A stretch of 64,000 bases of DNA. Source: Hyperoodon ampullatus (lineage: Eukaryota; Chordata; Mammalia; Artiodactyla; Ziphiidae). Shown here piece after piece: positions 35,663 to 47,689 of the stretch. The stretch lies in contig OX457056.1 of NCBI GenBank assembly GCA_949752795.1, positions 98,416,942 through 98,480,941 on the forward strand, written 5' to 3'. The stretch's first letter is position 1. Each line of letters starts with the position of its first letter. The translations under genes were made by a program, and so were the position numbers. Under the pieces are notes generated by a model. It saw nothing but the letters and a program-made list of their open reading frames with translations, made no database searches and was not told the origin of the DNA.

Positions 35663-35976
35663 TAGTCATCCCTTGGGATCTATGGGGCATTGGTTCCAGG
35701 ACCCCCCATGGATACCAAAGTCCACAAATGCTCAAGTCCCTCTATAAAATGGCATAGTATTTACATATAACCTAAGAACATACTGTTATATACTTTAAAT
35801 CATCTCTAGATTACTTATATAACCTAACATATAGTAAATGCTATGTAAACATTTGCCTGTGTGAGCCAAATTCAAATTTTGTTTTTAGGAACTTTCTGGA
35901 TTTTTTTTCAAATATTTTTAACCTGTGATTGGTTGAATCTGTGGATGCAGAACCCATGAATACAAAGGACTCACTG
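35663..35976 (-). mobile_element. TcMar-Tigger-type non-autonomous DNA transposon
   Basis: Terminal inverted repeats are visible: left 'tagtcatcccttgggatcta' and right, read in reverse, cagtgagtcctttgtattca. The flanking TA on each side (35661-35662 and 35977-35978) is the mariner/Tigger target site. Inside, 'ataccaaagtccacaaatgc' and 'tttaaatcatctctagattac' are known from this MER/Tigger group. Orientation is arbitrary. Confidence 0.75.
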
Positions 35977-35978
35977 TA

Positions 35979-36378
35979 TTATGTGAAACTCTATAAAAAG
36001 TTTCCTGGAAAATGGTAACAGAATAAAATAAATGAAGGTGAAATCAGTAACTCTCCCTACCTCATGTGTGTGACACCTCCTTCAGAAGTAAGATACACAG
36101 AGCCCATGGCTAGGCAGCCAGTTGTGGCTGAAGCTTGTCATGCCCTTTTGGTAGAAAGAAATACAGTTGCTGAAAAAGTTTAATTTAGCTTGTTTCAAGG
36201 TTGAAAAATTCATAAAAATGATCCTTGTTTGGTTTCTCCTAATACCTCCAAAAACATAAAATGAAAGAAAAGAAAAATGTGCCGTTTGGTCAGAACCAAT
36301 CTCAAATTTCTATATAAACTCCAAATAAGATAGACAAAATAAAATGCCACTTCAAATCATAATTCACTTTTCTTTATA
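35979..36378. other. no recognised feature
   Basis: Mixed sequence, no family recognised. Confidence 0.5.
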
Positions 36379-36600
36379 CTGAGATGTCCCAGAGTGGCAC
36401 TATTGACATTTTGGATTGGATAATTCTTTGCTGTAGGGGGCTGTTTTGTGCATTGTAAATGTTTACCAGTGTCCCTGGTCTCAATGACTCACTACATGTT
36501 AGTAGCGTACTCCCAGATCCAGTGGTAACAATCAAAACTGACTATACAGATATGACCAAGTGTCAGGTGGATCAAAATGCTCTCCCTTGAGAACCACTGG
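36379..36600 (-). mobile_element. MER5A (hAT-Charlie non-autonomous DNA transposon), antisense
   Basis: 'gtggcactattgacattttgg', 'gataattctttgctgtagggggctgt', 'tgtgcattgtaaatg', and right end 'cttgagaaccactgg' are antisense MER5A landmarks over the full length. Confidence 0.88.
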
Positions 36601-36739
36601 TCTGTAATAAAGCCCATAATATGGATTTTTCTTTTTTTTCACAATATGGTAATTCTGACATAATCTGGGGATTGTGGTTATACATTTAGATAAGCAATTA
36701 GGAGTTTTCTGGTTTTATATAGAAACCTGTCTGTAGGTC

Positions 36740-37115
36740 TACTATGCACTGAATGTTTGTGCCCCCTACAAATTCCTATGTTGAAGCCCTGATCCTCCAA
36801 ATGGGATTTGGGAGTGGGGTCTTTGGGAAGTAATTTGGTTTAGATATGTCATGTGGGTGGAACCCCCATAATGAAATCGGTACCCTTATAATAATAGGAA
36901 AAGACTAGAGTCCTCTGTCTACAATGTGAGGACACAGAATGAAGCTGGCCATCAGCAAACTAGGAAGTAGACTCTCAGCAGACACCAAATTCAGGTGACA
37001 CCTTGACCTTTAACTTCCCTATCTCCAGAATTGTGAGAAATAAATGTTTGCTGTTTAAGCTACCCAGTCTATAGTGTTGATATTTTGTTGTAACAGCCCA
37101 GACTGAGTAAGATAT
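36740..37115 (+). mobile_element. MaLR-like LTR (MST/MLT-type)
   Basis: 'gcactgaatgtttgtgcccc', 'tatgttgaagccctgatcc', 'ggggtctttgggaagtaattt', 'atgtgaggacacagaatgaag', 'ctccagaattgtgagaaataaatg', 'aagctacccagtctatag', and right end 'gactgagtaaga'. It has a polyadenylation signal aataaa at the usual place. Same general family as 29561-29949, in the opposite orientation. No internal viral genes are adjacent. Confidence 0.75.
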
Positions 37116-38007
37116 GTTTTATTACTTAAAATATAGAAAAAATGTCACAGCTATAGGTTTTATTTCAGAATGACACTACAGTTTATGATCAATGATATAG
37201 ATCATAGTATAATGAAATGTCAGTCAAGTTAATTATTTTGCACTACTTGTTTAACAACCAATAAAATTTCTACATCTAAATCAAATTTTCACTAATTAAT
37301 ACTGATCATAAATTTGGTCCATAATATTGACCATGTTTTTTCTATTCTGTTGTGAAACATATAAAGCCAGAATAAGAGAAAGCAAAAATTCTTTTCTACC
37401 ATAAAAGTATTAAAATTTCAGGTCTTAAATGTATATATTCCTGATTTTTTAAAATGACTCTAATTAGAAATAGAAATGTTTCTATAGCATGTAAATAAAT
37501 ACATCTCAAATCAACAGCAAATATTTAATTTACTATGAAACAGTAAAGTCATTATTATTACACTAAGGAGAATAAAGATGCTTCATTATATATATTCACT
37601 TACTCTTGTCCTCAGAAGTCTTAATAGTGAAATAAGAAACATGAAACTAAGATAACAAGAATAGATGAAAAATAGTGGAAACTTAGAACAACTAAAAAAA
37701 AAAGACCAGAATTACGTAGTAAGTTTAGAAAGAAAGATGGCTACAATTTAAATATATGAAAATCAATCTATTTTCTTTATATTAACATTACTCAACTTGA
37801 ACACATAATAAAAACCTACATTCACTTGAACACATAATGGCAAACAAAATATAAACCAACGAGAAATAAAGATAAAAAGAAATATATTGGTCTTTAAGAA
37901 AATAAACAATAAAATTTCTGAGTTATAGAAGAAAAAACATTTTTAAAGCAAAGAAAGAGATTATCTTCATGGAGGGGAAAACTGAATAATCTGAGAATTA
38001 TATTACA
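37116..38007. other. no recognised feature; possible L1M trace
   Basis: AT-rich. The A-rich stretch around 37730-37880 resembles sense L1 text, but no definite landmark is present. Confidence 0.4.
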
Positions 38008-38222
38008 ATAGTAGCTAGTACCTATTGGATACCTGATACATGGTATACATTATAAATATTTTACATAAATATTCCCAAAAATGTTTACAAATATTCTATG
38101 ATGTTGTTACTATGATGGAATCCAAGTTGGAAGAATTAAACCTCTAAAATCACTAGGTAAAGGAACCAATCTATGAAATTAAGTGGAGTCTAAGCTCCTA
38201 ACCACTCCTTTAGTGTTTTCCT
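38008..38222 (-). mobile_element. MIR SINE, antisense
   Basis: 'agtagctagtacctattgg', 'ttataaatattttacataaatattccc', then the region equal to the antisense MIR core and 'gtctaagctcctaaccactcc' at the tRNA-like end. Nearly full length but decayed. Confidence 0.65.
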
Positions 38223-39881
38223 ATTAGTTTTGAATCATAAGATATTGGAAAAGAAGCAGCTTTTACTAATTCTGTCATAACAAGATATATTTACTTTCAC
38301 TTAATATATTTATTTTCACTAAATCTGAAAATGATTATAATTCTATAATCAATATATGTTGAGAGTTTAATATGACATGAACTGTTCTGAGTTTTGGAGA
38401 TATTTAAAAAATAGTGTTGGTGTCTGCTTTTTCCTGAACATATAATGGTTGTCTTAGGAACAATTTATTATATAAATATATATAATGTATATAATTTGTA
38501 TAATTAAATGTATAACATTTAATTAACCACAAACCTAATAAAATTAGGATAACAAGCTGAATTAAAGGTAAATATCTAATAGTGTGCATAAGATAGTATG
38601 AGATTGAAAACTTCATTTATATATTTCAACTTTTAAAAATACCTTAATTCTTATTTGATGTGATTTCAACTATAATATATAGCCATAAAAATATCAAATA
38701 CATGCTCCTGTCACTGATTCTTAAAAATAATCATATACTATTTGCAATTACAACTGTTTTTCTAAATAGAAAGATTAAAAAAGAAAATTAGAAATTAAAC
38801 GAAACTTGTGGAGAAGCTTGAATAGTTCTATGGTGACAGGTAAGAAAAAGTCATTGGCTTATGTTTACATTTTTATTTAATCTGCTTTTTTTCCGGGTGC
38901 TCATAATATATACTAGAAAAAGGGGGTATTTAATACAGCAGTAATTATGTAAGAAAACATCAGGAAATAGACTCTTCAAGGAATATTAATTTTCACTTTA
39001 GCTTGAGAATTGCCTGAGATACATATGAAGTCTTTTTTGCTTTATATCTTAAAGTGGTCCTGAGGAATAGTTTGTTGAATTTAAATACAACATTATTTGT
39101 GTCGTTGCTACAAATGGATTAAAAGAACATTGCTTTAATTAGTTTGGAAGATACGTCTCTAAAGTAAAGCCAATGTTTTACATAATTAAAATAACAATAT
39201 GCTAATGTATCTATTATTATAACACTTTAAAATTTATACAAACTTAATACTTCAAAATTTATATAAAGTAAAGTTTCATAAGTGGAGACCTATCAATCAG
39301 GACTTTAAAAGTTGTGGTAATTTTTTACTAAAATGATAATTAAAAATTTAAACAAAGTTAAATTAGAGACCAAATGATAACAGGGATAGAACTTGCCTTC
39401 CTGTGTCATTTTTATTGTCTACAATTGGTACCAGTCAAGATCCCAGCAGAGTGTGTGCTGATGAGCGATTCAAAGGAGCACTGTTGCCATTTTCAGCCCA
39501 TTAAATACAAGACTAGAATAGGAAGACATAATAATGTGAACCCTGATATTTAAAGTGTGGTTTTCTTCTTATAATTCAATCTAATTGCATTCTTCCTTGG
39601 ATGGTCAAAGCAAATTCTGTGTTCTTCTAGAAGTTCACCTGCCTGCCTCTGAACAGGCACTAATAAGTAAACTTCAGTTATAGAAACAGGTAAGGGGCTC
39701 TTTCTTGTGAAGTCAGTGCTTTCAATTTTGGTCACTGAGTCATACTGCCATGAGAAAGCAATTGTTACATTTTTCTCTCTGTATTGTTGTTTCCCATCAA
39801 ATGGAAAAGAAAACTTTTCAAATATCTTGGTCGAAATCATATTATGGTATTTATCTGCTGTAACTGCCAAGAAAATTTGAT
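38223..39881. other. no recognised feature
   Basis: About 1.6 kb of AT-rich sequence. The 176-codon antisense frame starting at 40080 runs down to 39550. Its first third is translated SINE and the rest is unsupported. Confidence 0.5.
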
Positions 39882-39896
39882 TGAATTTTTTTTTTT

Positions 39897-40099
39897 TTTT
39901 TTTTTTTGCGGTACGCGGGCCTCTCACTGTTGTGGCCTCTCCCGTTGCGGAGCACAGGCTCTGGATGCGCAGGCTCAGTGGCCATGGCTCACGGGCCCAG
40001 CCGCTCCGCGGCATATGGGATCCTCCCAGACCGGGGCACGAACCCGTATCCCCTGCATCAGCAGGCGGACTCTCAACCACTGCGCCACCAGGGAGGCCC
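39897..40099 (-). mobile_element. CHR-type tRNA-derived SINE of whales, antisense
   Basis: Reverse complement of the SINE at 35013: T-rich tail, 'gcggtacgcgggcctctcac', body, and head end 'caccagggaggcc' at 40099. The flanking repeats tgaa followed by a T-run (from 39882 and from 40100) fit a target-site duplication, although the T-run blurs the exact left border. The CpG-rich, GC-rich body stands out sharply from the AT-rich surroundings. Open frames on both strands here (39784-40215, 39881-40118, 39550-40080) come from the SINE. Confidence 0.9.
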
Positions 40100-40114
40100 T
40101 GAATTTTTTTTTTT

Positions 40115-40724
40115 ATAAATCACGAAGAAATAGCTTCAAGTTTGGTGTTAAAAAAAAAAAAAAAGCTTCCCAAACTGAAAGGAAGGGACAGAAAGAGATA
40201 GAGACAGAGAGATAGGGACAAAAGAGAGACACAGAGAGAAAGAAGCTTAATAAAACACAAAAATTGTAATTTTGAGAAAATAGATTTCCCTTCTTTCCAT
40301 ACTTTTGTGTAAGACTGTTAGCAAAAGTGAAAAATATGTAATGGATTAGCCAGCAATTATTAATTCATGATAAACAACAGAAGTTGAACAATTTAATTTA
40401 ATTATGCTTGTAATTATGAAAATATAAACAGGTAAAATTTATTGTCAACTTGAGTGTGGAATAACTTTGTAATTGACAGTACTTTAGAGCTAGTTTTAAT
40501 TCTAGAGACATTTGAAAACAATATTTGTCTCCTATTTCTAAGGTTGCTTTCCCATGACATACTTGGCTGTGATAAACTCATTTTTATATGTAAATTCCCA
40601 AGATTTGTAAAGGAAACAGTACTGGAAATATTTCTTATTTTTTAAGCTTGAATATGAACAGGCAGATCAGGGAATATCAAACAATAGATCTTGATATATC
40701 TGATTCTAAAGAAGACAAAGTTCA
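40115..40724. other. no recognised gene; purine-rich run
   Basis: A GA/GACAGA-rich run lies at 40187-40244 and an A-run at 40150-40164. The rest is AT-rich and unassigned. Confidence 0.5.
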
Positions 40725-40905
40725 TTTCTGTAATGAAATTCCTATTATTATTCTCACTTTACATATGTGGAGTGAAAAGCAAAGGGAGATTAAGTAATTT
40801 CACCATGGATGCACAACTAGTAAGCGATGGTTCTGATTTAGACAAAATCAATCTGTTTCCAAACTCGATGCTTTTGACCATTACACTAAGCTGTCCTACA
40901 TTTTG
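40725..40905 (-). mobile_element. MIR SINE, antisense
   Basis: 'cctattattattctcactttaca', 'gagattaagtaatttcacc', 'gcacaactagtaagcgatgg', 'gaccattacactaagctgtcc' follow antisense MIR in order. Confidence 0.75.
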
Positions 40906-41243
40906 CAAGTAGGATTTTGAGAACTAAGAAATCAAGTTATTTATCAAAGTAAGAAAGTGACTTACTTATTTGGTGCAAAAAGTAAGCAATTCTGACTCCC
41001 CATTATGCATGCATTCGTACAAAATAGTTGGTCAAATGGTCAACTGTCAACTGTTTCAGTATTGTATGTGTGTCATGTATATGCTAACTCTCATCCAACA
41101 TTTCTTTCTCATAATGATTTTAATGACAATCAAGAAATAGTTTAACAATAATTTAAGTTTATTTAGCACACTCTTTATGAGGGATGGAAAGTTGACAGAA
41201 AAATAGACATCAATCTTATTCCATGTATTTAGCAACTGTGGAA

Positions 41244-41322
41244 GCAGACTAGATTCCTGGAAATACGTGACAAGGAAATACCTGACAAGCAGACTAGATT
41301 CCTAGAAATACCTGACAAAACT
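41244..41322. repeat. 45-bp tandem duplication (partial second copy)
   Basis: gcagactagattcct recurs 45 bp apart (41244 and 41289), and within each unit gaaatac.tgacaa is repeated. Two or three local duplications are superposed. Confidence 0.8.
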
Positions 41323-43259
41323 TAGATTCAGATCATACTTATATGTCAGTTGAAACTGGAACTGTCGCCGGAAAATGGTTTTTATTTTGCCTATTTGACA
41401 AGAGATGAGATTTTGTTTTACTTTATTGAAGTTCTAACTTGCCAAATTAAACAATGTAATTTTGTTCTCCTAATGCAATTACGCTCCCCCACAAGACAAT
41501 GTCTTTATGGAGCTGTTCACCTCTCGGCGTGTGTGGGGGGGATGATACTAGTTTAAGAGAGTTTTATTTTAGAAACCATCACTTTTAGCCTAAATATTAC
41601 AGTAAACACCACTGATAAATGCATTGCAGTTTGCAATTATTCCTATTTCAAATGATAAATGTGATTTTTAAAAAGAGGTGATGGAGCAACATTTATAAAG
41701 TCTATACATCTTCCTGATTCTAATGTACCCCCCAAATGATTCCATAATCTGAGCCCAAATCCTGCTCTTTTCACTTTCACCTGCCTGTCAATTGTCAGTT
41801 TAAGGGAGTCAGCTATATACATATATATATATATATATTTTTTTCTATTCTTCCTACGAAAAACGATGGAAATTTTCACATGACAGTTAGTAATTGCAGA
41901 AGTTCCACAGGGACTAATATTCAATGTGCTAGTTGAAGCATGAATGTCTGGATACAATTATTGAAGTCATTTCCCAGTGCACTGCAGGTATCCTCTAATG
42001 ATGAGGGGTAAAAAGATTTATTTACTGCTCTCATCCAAAACTTCAGTTTGATGAATAAACCAGTTTGCATCCATGTGAATCTCTTGTGCATGTTAGTTTC
42101 AGCCTCTGCCTATTCCACTGTCTAAAAATAGAGAAGAAATTCTCTTTCCCTTTCCCTTCATCTGGACACTAAGGTCTTTCACAGTGTAATACTTCCATTA
42201 GATGCATATTCATTATTATTTGATATAAGTACAAGAAATCAAAGAAATGCCCCATATATCCTAATTTATTTGAATAATATAATTACAAATCAGATTAAGT
42301 TAATACGAACAAGAGAAACTTGATAGATGGAGATTTTCAAGGTCACAATCTGATGTCAATTAGGTCAAGCTATGGATCTGGGGGTGGGGTAAAGATGAAG
42401 AGTACAAAATAAAATAGAACATGTTGTGCTTCTCTTTCATTCCTTTGGGTGAACAAGCATTTCAAATATGCTAGGTGTTATTGTGATTCCAAGTCACCTC
42501 ATGAATTTAAAAAAAAAGACTGAAAATAAAATATATACTGTAGTAACTCATCTCTTTCAGAAAGTGTGTTGGCATGTGAGGCAAAACCCATGTAAAACCA
42601 AACAAAGCCAACAACAACAAAAAAAGACAAAGGTATTCTAACCCAAGCTGTAACTTAACAATACAATTTAGAGTACAGAAACTAATAGAGTACAGAAACA
42701 GAATTAGCATGCTTTTAAAACTATATATTATGTGTTATTCTTGATTCATTTTCTTTAGTGTAATGAGGCAATAACCCGCTTTCCTTCACTTCTTTCTGGA
42801 TCATTCCTTCCTAGAAAACAATTGCTAAATATGCCTAGAGTTCACAAAATATAAAAAGCAATTGGATTTTTTATTAAAAATTGATATAGATTACAGCTGT
42901 CTCCAGTTTAGTTTAGCATTGGACCCTGAGAGTAACTTAATGGCTTCTACTGTATGAGAATTCAGAGTTCAAAAGAGCTACATTCTTCTCCAAAAAGGAT
43001 GAAAAATAAATTTTCTATTTCCCCTCTATCAATTGTGTAAGCTTTGAAGTAATCTCAAATCTCATTTCATCAATTTCCTACATTTTCTCTCTGCTTCCAC
43101 TGGTTATTTTTATTATTTCCACCATGACTTTTGCTGAGATCATTTATTTTCCTAGTTTTTTTGGTTTTGTTAGGAGGCAGATCTGTGTCAGTATTAGGAG
43201 TTGGTATGGTGTTTGGGAGAGTGCTGAGTGATAGTAAAAATACCTGGCTTCTAGTCATG
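41323..43259. other. no recognised gene; TA microsatellite
   Basis: AT-rich to mixed. A TA microsatellite sits at 41813-41839. The 104-codon antisense frame at 41643-41957 spans it and is not credible as a gene. Confidence 0.5.
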
Positions 43260-43424
43260 GCACTGGTCCCTCAAACTCAGTTGTCAGAACTCCATCTAGT
43301 ACACCTGCTATATTCCAAGCACCTGGTATCATTCATGAAACATAGTTAACTGCTCAACAAATATTTGAAGGGATGAGGGAGAAAAGAAAGCAGTTGGATC
43401 TTAGGAAGTAATTTAATTCTTTTC

Positions 43425-43590
43425 ACATATTCATTCTAGTTGAGAAGAAAGAGAATGACAAAAAAATATACAGACAAGTAAGCTAAGAGTAAAAGTAATA
43501 TGTACTAAGAAAGTAAATTAGGAATTAAGGCACACTAAATAGGACAGACTATAACATAATAGGGAAGCAAGGTAGGCCTCCGTTTGCTGG
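43425..43590 (-). mobile_element. L2 LINE 3' fragment, antisense
   Basis: 'attcattctagttgagaagaaag' then an A-rich stretch and 'gggaagcaaggtaggcctcc' match antisense L2 in order. Weak. Confidence 0.4.
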
Positions 43591-43669
43591 GGACATATAA
43601 GTAACCTGCCCCACAGCCTGTTATATCTGTTTAACTGTCAGTAAGACACTCAGATCATCCAACACTGAA

Positions 43670-44090
43670 CCCCTGCTCTCTCTCATACTACATACTCAGA
43701 TATGTCCTTCCTCCTATTTTAGCTATCTTAGGAAATAGCTCTTTCATTCATACAGTTAAGGTAACTAGAAACTAAAGAGTCATCACTGCCATCTCATTCT
43801 TTCAACTAACATAGCCAGTCTATCACAAAGTACTAATGATTTTGCTTTCTATTATCTCCCAGTATTCATTTCCTTAAATCTCCATCTTTACTACTACCTA
43901 TATCAGTGTTTAGAAATTCATCTACGTTAAAAAAAATTATTTTTGAATCCACTTTGTTCCTCTTCTAATGTGTCACCCTCATAGCAGCCAAATATTTTTA
44001 AAAGTTAATTTTATAATACCAGCTTCCTAACTTAGAACTTTCAGTGCCTTTCAATTTCTCCTCATATAAAGAAAGAGAAATCTCTTTGGT
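43670..44090 (+). mobile_element. L2 LINE fragment
   Basis: 'cccctgctctctctcatact', 'gtcatcactgccatctcattc', 'cagcttcctaacttagaac', 'agtgcctttcaatttctcc' follow L2 upstream 3'-region text in sense. Confidence 0.5.
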
Positions 44091-45489
44091 GCCGCTGTAA
44101 AGAATCATCATTCTACTCTCTGCTTCTATGATATCTTAAATAAGTGGAATCATGTGGTTTTTGTTTTTCTGTGACTGACTAAGAGTGGCCATCAGAAGGT
44201 GGGTCTCTTAACTAAGCTCATTTCTGCAGAGATTAAGCTGCTCAGGCTTCTAAAGGAAAGACATTTGTCCATCCTCTTTGCACAGCTCATTTTGTGTCCA
44301 CACGTATTCCAAAGGCATTTCCCCTTTGGAAGATGGGGTGGCAATGTAGAAAAATCTCTAGCCCCAAAGCTAGTAATGCTTCTTTTTAAAGGTGGCAATT
44401 AAAAAAGGGGAAGAAAGCTGAGTCATTGAGGAATTTAGGATAATTTTAAGGCTTATTTTCTTTGACTTCAAGCCAAGTAAGAATCACTCTTGAATTTTCT
44501 TCATATGTTCCTAAAAATGGTTATCTAACACAGTATAATAACCATACTACAGACAGGCCTGAACTGAGATACATATGACCATATATTTTAAAAGAATAAA
44601 CAGAAGGAAAAATAAGCTAACAGGAAGTAATTTAGTAAGCCATTAGGATGGAATGGGAGTCATATCGTGATTAAAATTTTCAGTGTCCACATCCCACACT
44701 CTTACATGGACAAACAAAACACAAAATAAATATGCATATAATGTTTTTAAATTTAAAAAGTATTAGGAGTATATGTAAGTCACTTGAGAAGAGGTAATAT
44801 AGCTAATCTTTGTTGATGCTTAATAATTGTGAATGTATCAATGAAAATATATTTGTTTTTGTACATGGATGATGAATAAATAGAAGACTTTCTCTACTTT
44901 ATAAAAAAATGAAGAACCTTCTTTTTAAATAGTTATATGTAAACTTCAGGACACAGTGTGTTAAAATACTTATTCAAATGAAATATGTAGATAATTTCAC
45001 TTAGGTAACATGGGTTCTATTTTTGTTCGATTGGCTTGTATACTGCAACTAGTGCTTTTTCCTAGCTTTGAAACCATAACTTGAAACTATTTAGGACCTT
45101 AGAAAATTGTCCTTAGATAAAAATCAATCAACTTAGAGAATATGAACTGTTATTCTAATTATTATTACTTAAGTGATTTATTATTTGTATTATATTTCAA
45201 ATTTCCTAAGGATTAGATGTAACATTGTACAGATTTTATTTAAATCAAACAATGGTAGAAGTTCAGCAGAAGGTTAGCCAGATTTAGTAATTTGCAATAA
45301 GAAATATGAAAAAGTCCAAGAAAAGTTGGAAAGTATGTACATTAAGTAAAAACTAACTATAATGAGAGCTTTACGTACTTCAGGAGAATTTTAAAAGTTG
45401 TTAAGAGAAAGGAGAAGAAAGAAAATGGTTTTCATATTAGAATACTGAGAGAACTTTGGGAAATTTTCTATTCCTAAGGCAGTTTTCAT
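44091..45489. other. no recognised gene; small antisense L1M trace
   Basis: At 44135-44185 'aaataagtggaatcatgtgg' and 'ttctgtgactgac' recall antisense L1M. The remainder is unassigned. Short frames on both strands at 44192-44402 mirror each other and have no motif. Confidence 0.45.
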
Positions 45490-45640
45490 ACAGCATCAGA
45501 TGGTGCCCTCGACAAAGATTGACATCCAAAATGAGAAAGTTACAGAGCAAGCAGAGGAATTCAAGTCCAATAAATCACCAGGACCATATGGTATATATCT
45601 AAGATTTCAGAAGGAAATAAGTGTGAACTAGCATAAATAG
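45490..45640 (+). mobile_element. CR1/L3-like LINE fragment
   Basis: 'gaattcaagtccaataaatcaccaggacca' followed by 'atggtatatatctaagatttcagaaggaa' resembles the conserved reverse transcriptase N-terminal segment of CR1/L3 (the 'K-SPGPDGI-P' motif, here as NKSPGPYGIYL). Short and decayed. Confidence 0.55.
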
Positions 45641-46189
45641 AGGGGAAAAAATAGTGTGAAGTATGGCCGTAATGGTAGTATCTGCTTTTAAAGATTGTAA
45701 GATTACTAATCTAGTATGTAGAAAATAAAGGGAAAATTTTAAGTGTTAATTAAATAATTTAATATGTTCTGCCTGTATTAATCAGTAATGTTGGATAATC
45801 TTTCTAATAATATTTCTGTATTATTCTTTATCTTTTCTTGATTCTGTTTATCATGAAGCTTTTCTGCCATCTCTCTCTCTCTCTTAGCTATTCTTCCAGC
45901 CATACATTGTGTTTGTGCTGTCTAGGGCAAAAACAGGTTAATTAGTTGTGTGTGATCCTTCCTCATTCACAGGTTTCTTTTTCTCCTGTGGTTGTTTTGT
46001 TTTATTCTTTTTCTTTTTTCAGGTGGTAGTAAATTGGAATACATTTGATTCACACAGAGCTGGTACTGTTCCATTTTGTTTTTTCAGCCATTAGCTCATT
46101 CTGTTACATGGCTTTGCAATCCAGTTAGGACTCAAAACGTCTATTAATCTGCAATTTGAAAAAGTGAAAACTCAAATGAATTTGTTTAT
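45641..46189. other. no recognised feature
   Basis: AT-rich with a short CT run at 45871-45886; nothing assignable. Confidence 0.5.
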
Positions 46190-47480
46190 TTTTGTGATGT
46201 ATTAGATTCCTACAGAAAAGTGCACTAATAAGTATGTGATCTCAATAAATTTTTACACATACATGCAGTAATGTAACCTACAGCTAAATTATCATTAAGA
46301 ACATTGCAGCCCTCAAGAAGTTTCCCTTTACCCTCTGTCAATCAATATTACTCCAGAGCAACCACTGTTCTAAATTCTAATATCATCAATTAGTATTATC
46401 TCTTTTTAAACTTCAAATAGATGAAATCATACCAAATATTTTCTGGCTTCTTTTGCTCCAAATATGTCTCTGAGATTCATCAATGCTGTAGTGTCTATGC
46501 ATAGACTATCTTATTCTATTTCTATGTATAATTTCATTTTATAATATACCATATTTTATTTATCCACTAATCTATTGAAGGAATTTTCAGCTAATTCCAT
46601 TTTTGCCTCTTAAGTGTAAAGCTGTAATAAATATACTTGTACTTATGTCTTTTGCTGAACATATGCACTGTTTTCACTTGATCATAAATTTGAGTAAAAT
46701 TGTTAGTCATAGAGCAAGCATTTAATCAAATGTAGTAAATAATGCCAAACTGTTGATACACTTAATACTCAAATAACAATATATATGAGAGTTCAATGGC
46801 TTCACATGTTCACCAGCGTTTCGTATCATCAGTCTTTCCATGTTTAGCTATTGGGTGAGTAGATAAGGGATGTCCATTGTGGTATTAATGTGCATTTCAC
46901 TGTGGTGTAATAACGTTAACACATTTTATGATGTTTATTGGCTATTTGAATATTGTCTCTTTCAAAGCATCTATTGATTTTTTGGTTCATTAAAAAACTA
47001 GGTCTTTCATCTTTCTCTGATTTCTAGGAAATATTTATATATTCTGGATGTGAGTCCTTTGTTGAATCTATCATCTATCTATCCATTTATTTATCTATAG
47101 ATGGATGTAATAAATTTTACTGAAGTTCAGAGAAGTTTATTTTATGCTTGTGCTTTTGGAATCCTGTTTTAAAAATATTTGCCTACATCAAGGTCATGTA
47201 GATATTTTCCTATAATTTAATCCAAATGCTTTATTGTTTTACATTTCACACTTAGATATACGATTCTTCTCTAAATATTTTTGATGTACAGTTTGAGGAA
47301 GAGGGTTAATGTTTATGTTTTTCCAAAGGAAAGTCAAATGGCTCCTGTATCATTTATTGAAAATACCATTTTTTCCTCACTGAATTTCACTGACATCTTT
47401 GTGGTATTTCAAATTGAATTGAATTTTCTATAATATTCCATTATTCAATCACCTATCTTTTGCCACTGAAAGGAATTTAA
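46190..47480 (-). mobile_element. L1M LINE 3' region, antisense
   Basis: Long collinear antisense L1M: 'tctctgagattcatcaatgctg', 'taatataccatattttatttatccac', 'attggctatttgaatattgtctc', 'tatattctggatgtgagtcctttg', 'atttgcctacatcaaggtcatg', 'ggctcctgtatcatttattgaa'. An ATCT-rich patch (47068-47104) expanded within it. No intact frame. Confidence 0.85.
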
Positions 47481-47561
47481 GTCCATGGCCCATAACCTCT
47501 TGTGGTTCTACAAGATCTTTCTAACTATTCTACTGGAGTTTCCAAAGATTACTCAGAAAAC

Positions 47562-47563
<2 letters not shown>

Positions 47564-47605
<42 letters not shown>

Positions 47606-47607
47606 CT
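47564..47607. repeat. (CA)n microsatellite
   Basis: CA dinucleotide run of about 44 bp with a single CG interruption near the right end. Confidence 0.95.
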
Positions 47608-47689
47608 GAGAGAAAGACTGAGAAAAAAGGAAAGCTTACTTCACTCATGGGAAGGCATTTGCCAGATTATATCAACCATATGGAAGAAA

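Noticed and set aside
28660..37115. Endogenous retrovirus with internal genes
   Set aside because: Only LTR-like pieces are visible. No gag, pol or env-like frames lie between or beside them. The reverse transcriptase in this window is of LINE type.
39550..40080. 176-codon antisense open frame
   Set aside because: Its N-terminal third translates the CHR-type SINE and its A-tail (Lys run). The rest has no motif. It is a SINE by-product.
39784..40215. Three + strand frames of 70-143 codons
   Set aside because: All cross the same SINE and its T-run (Phe run). They are translations of repeat sequence.
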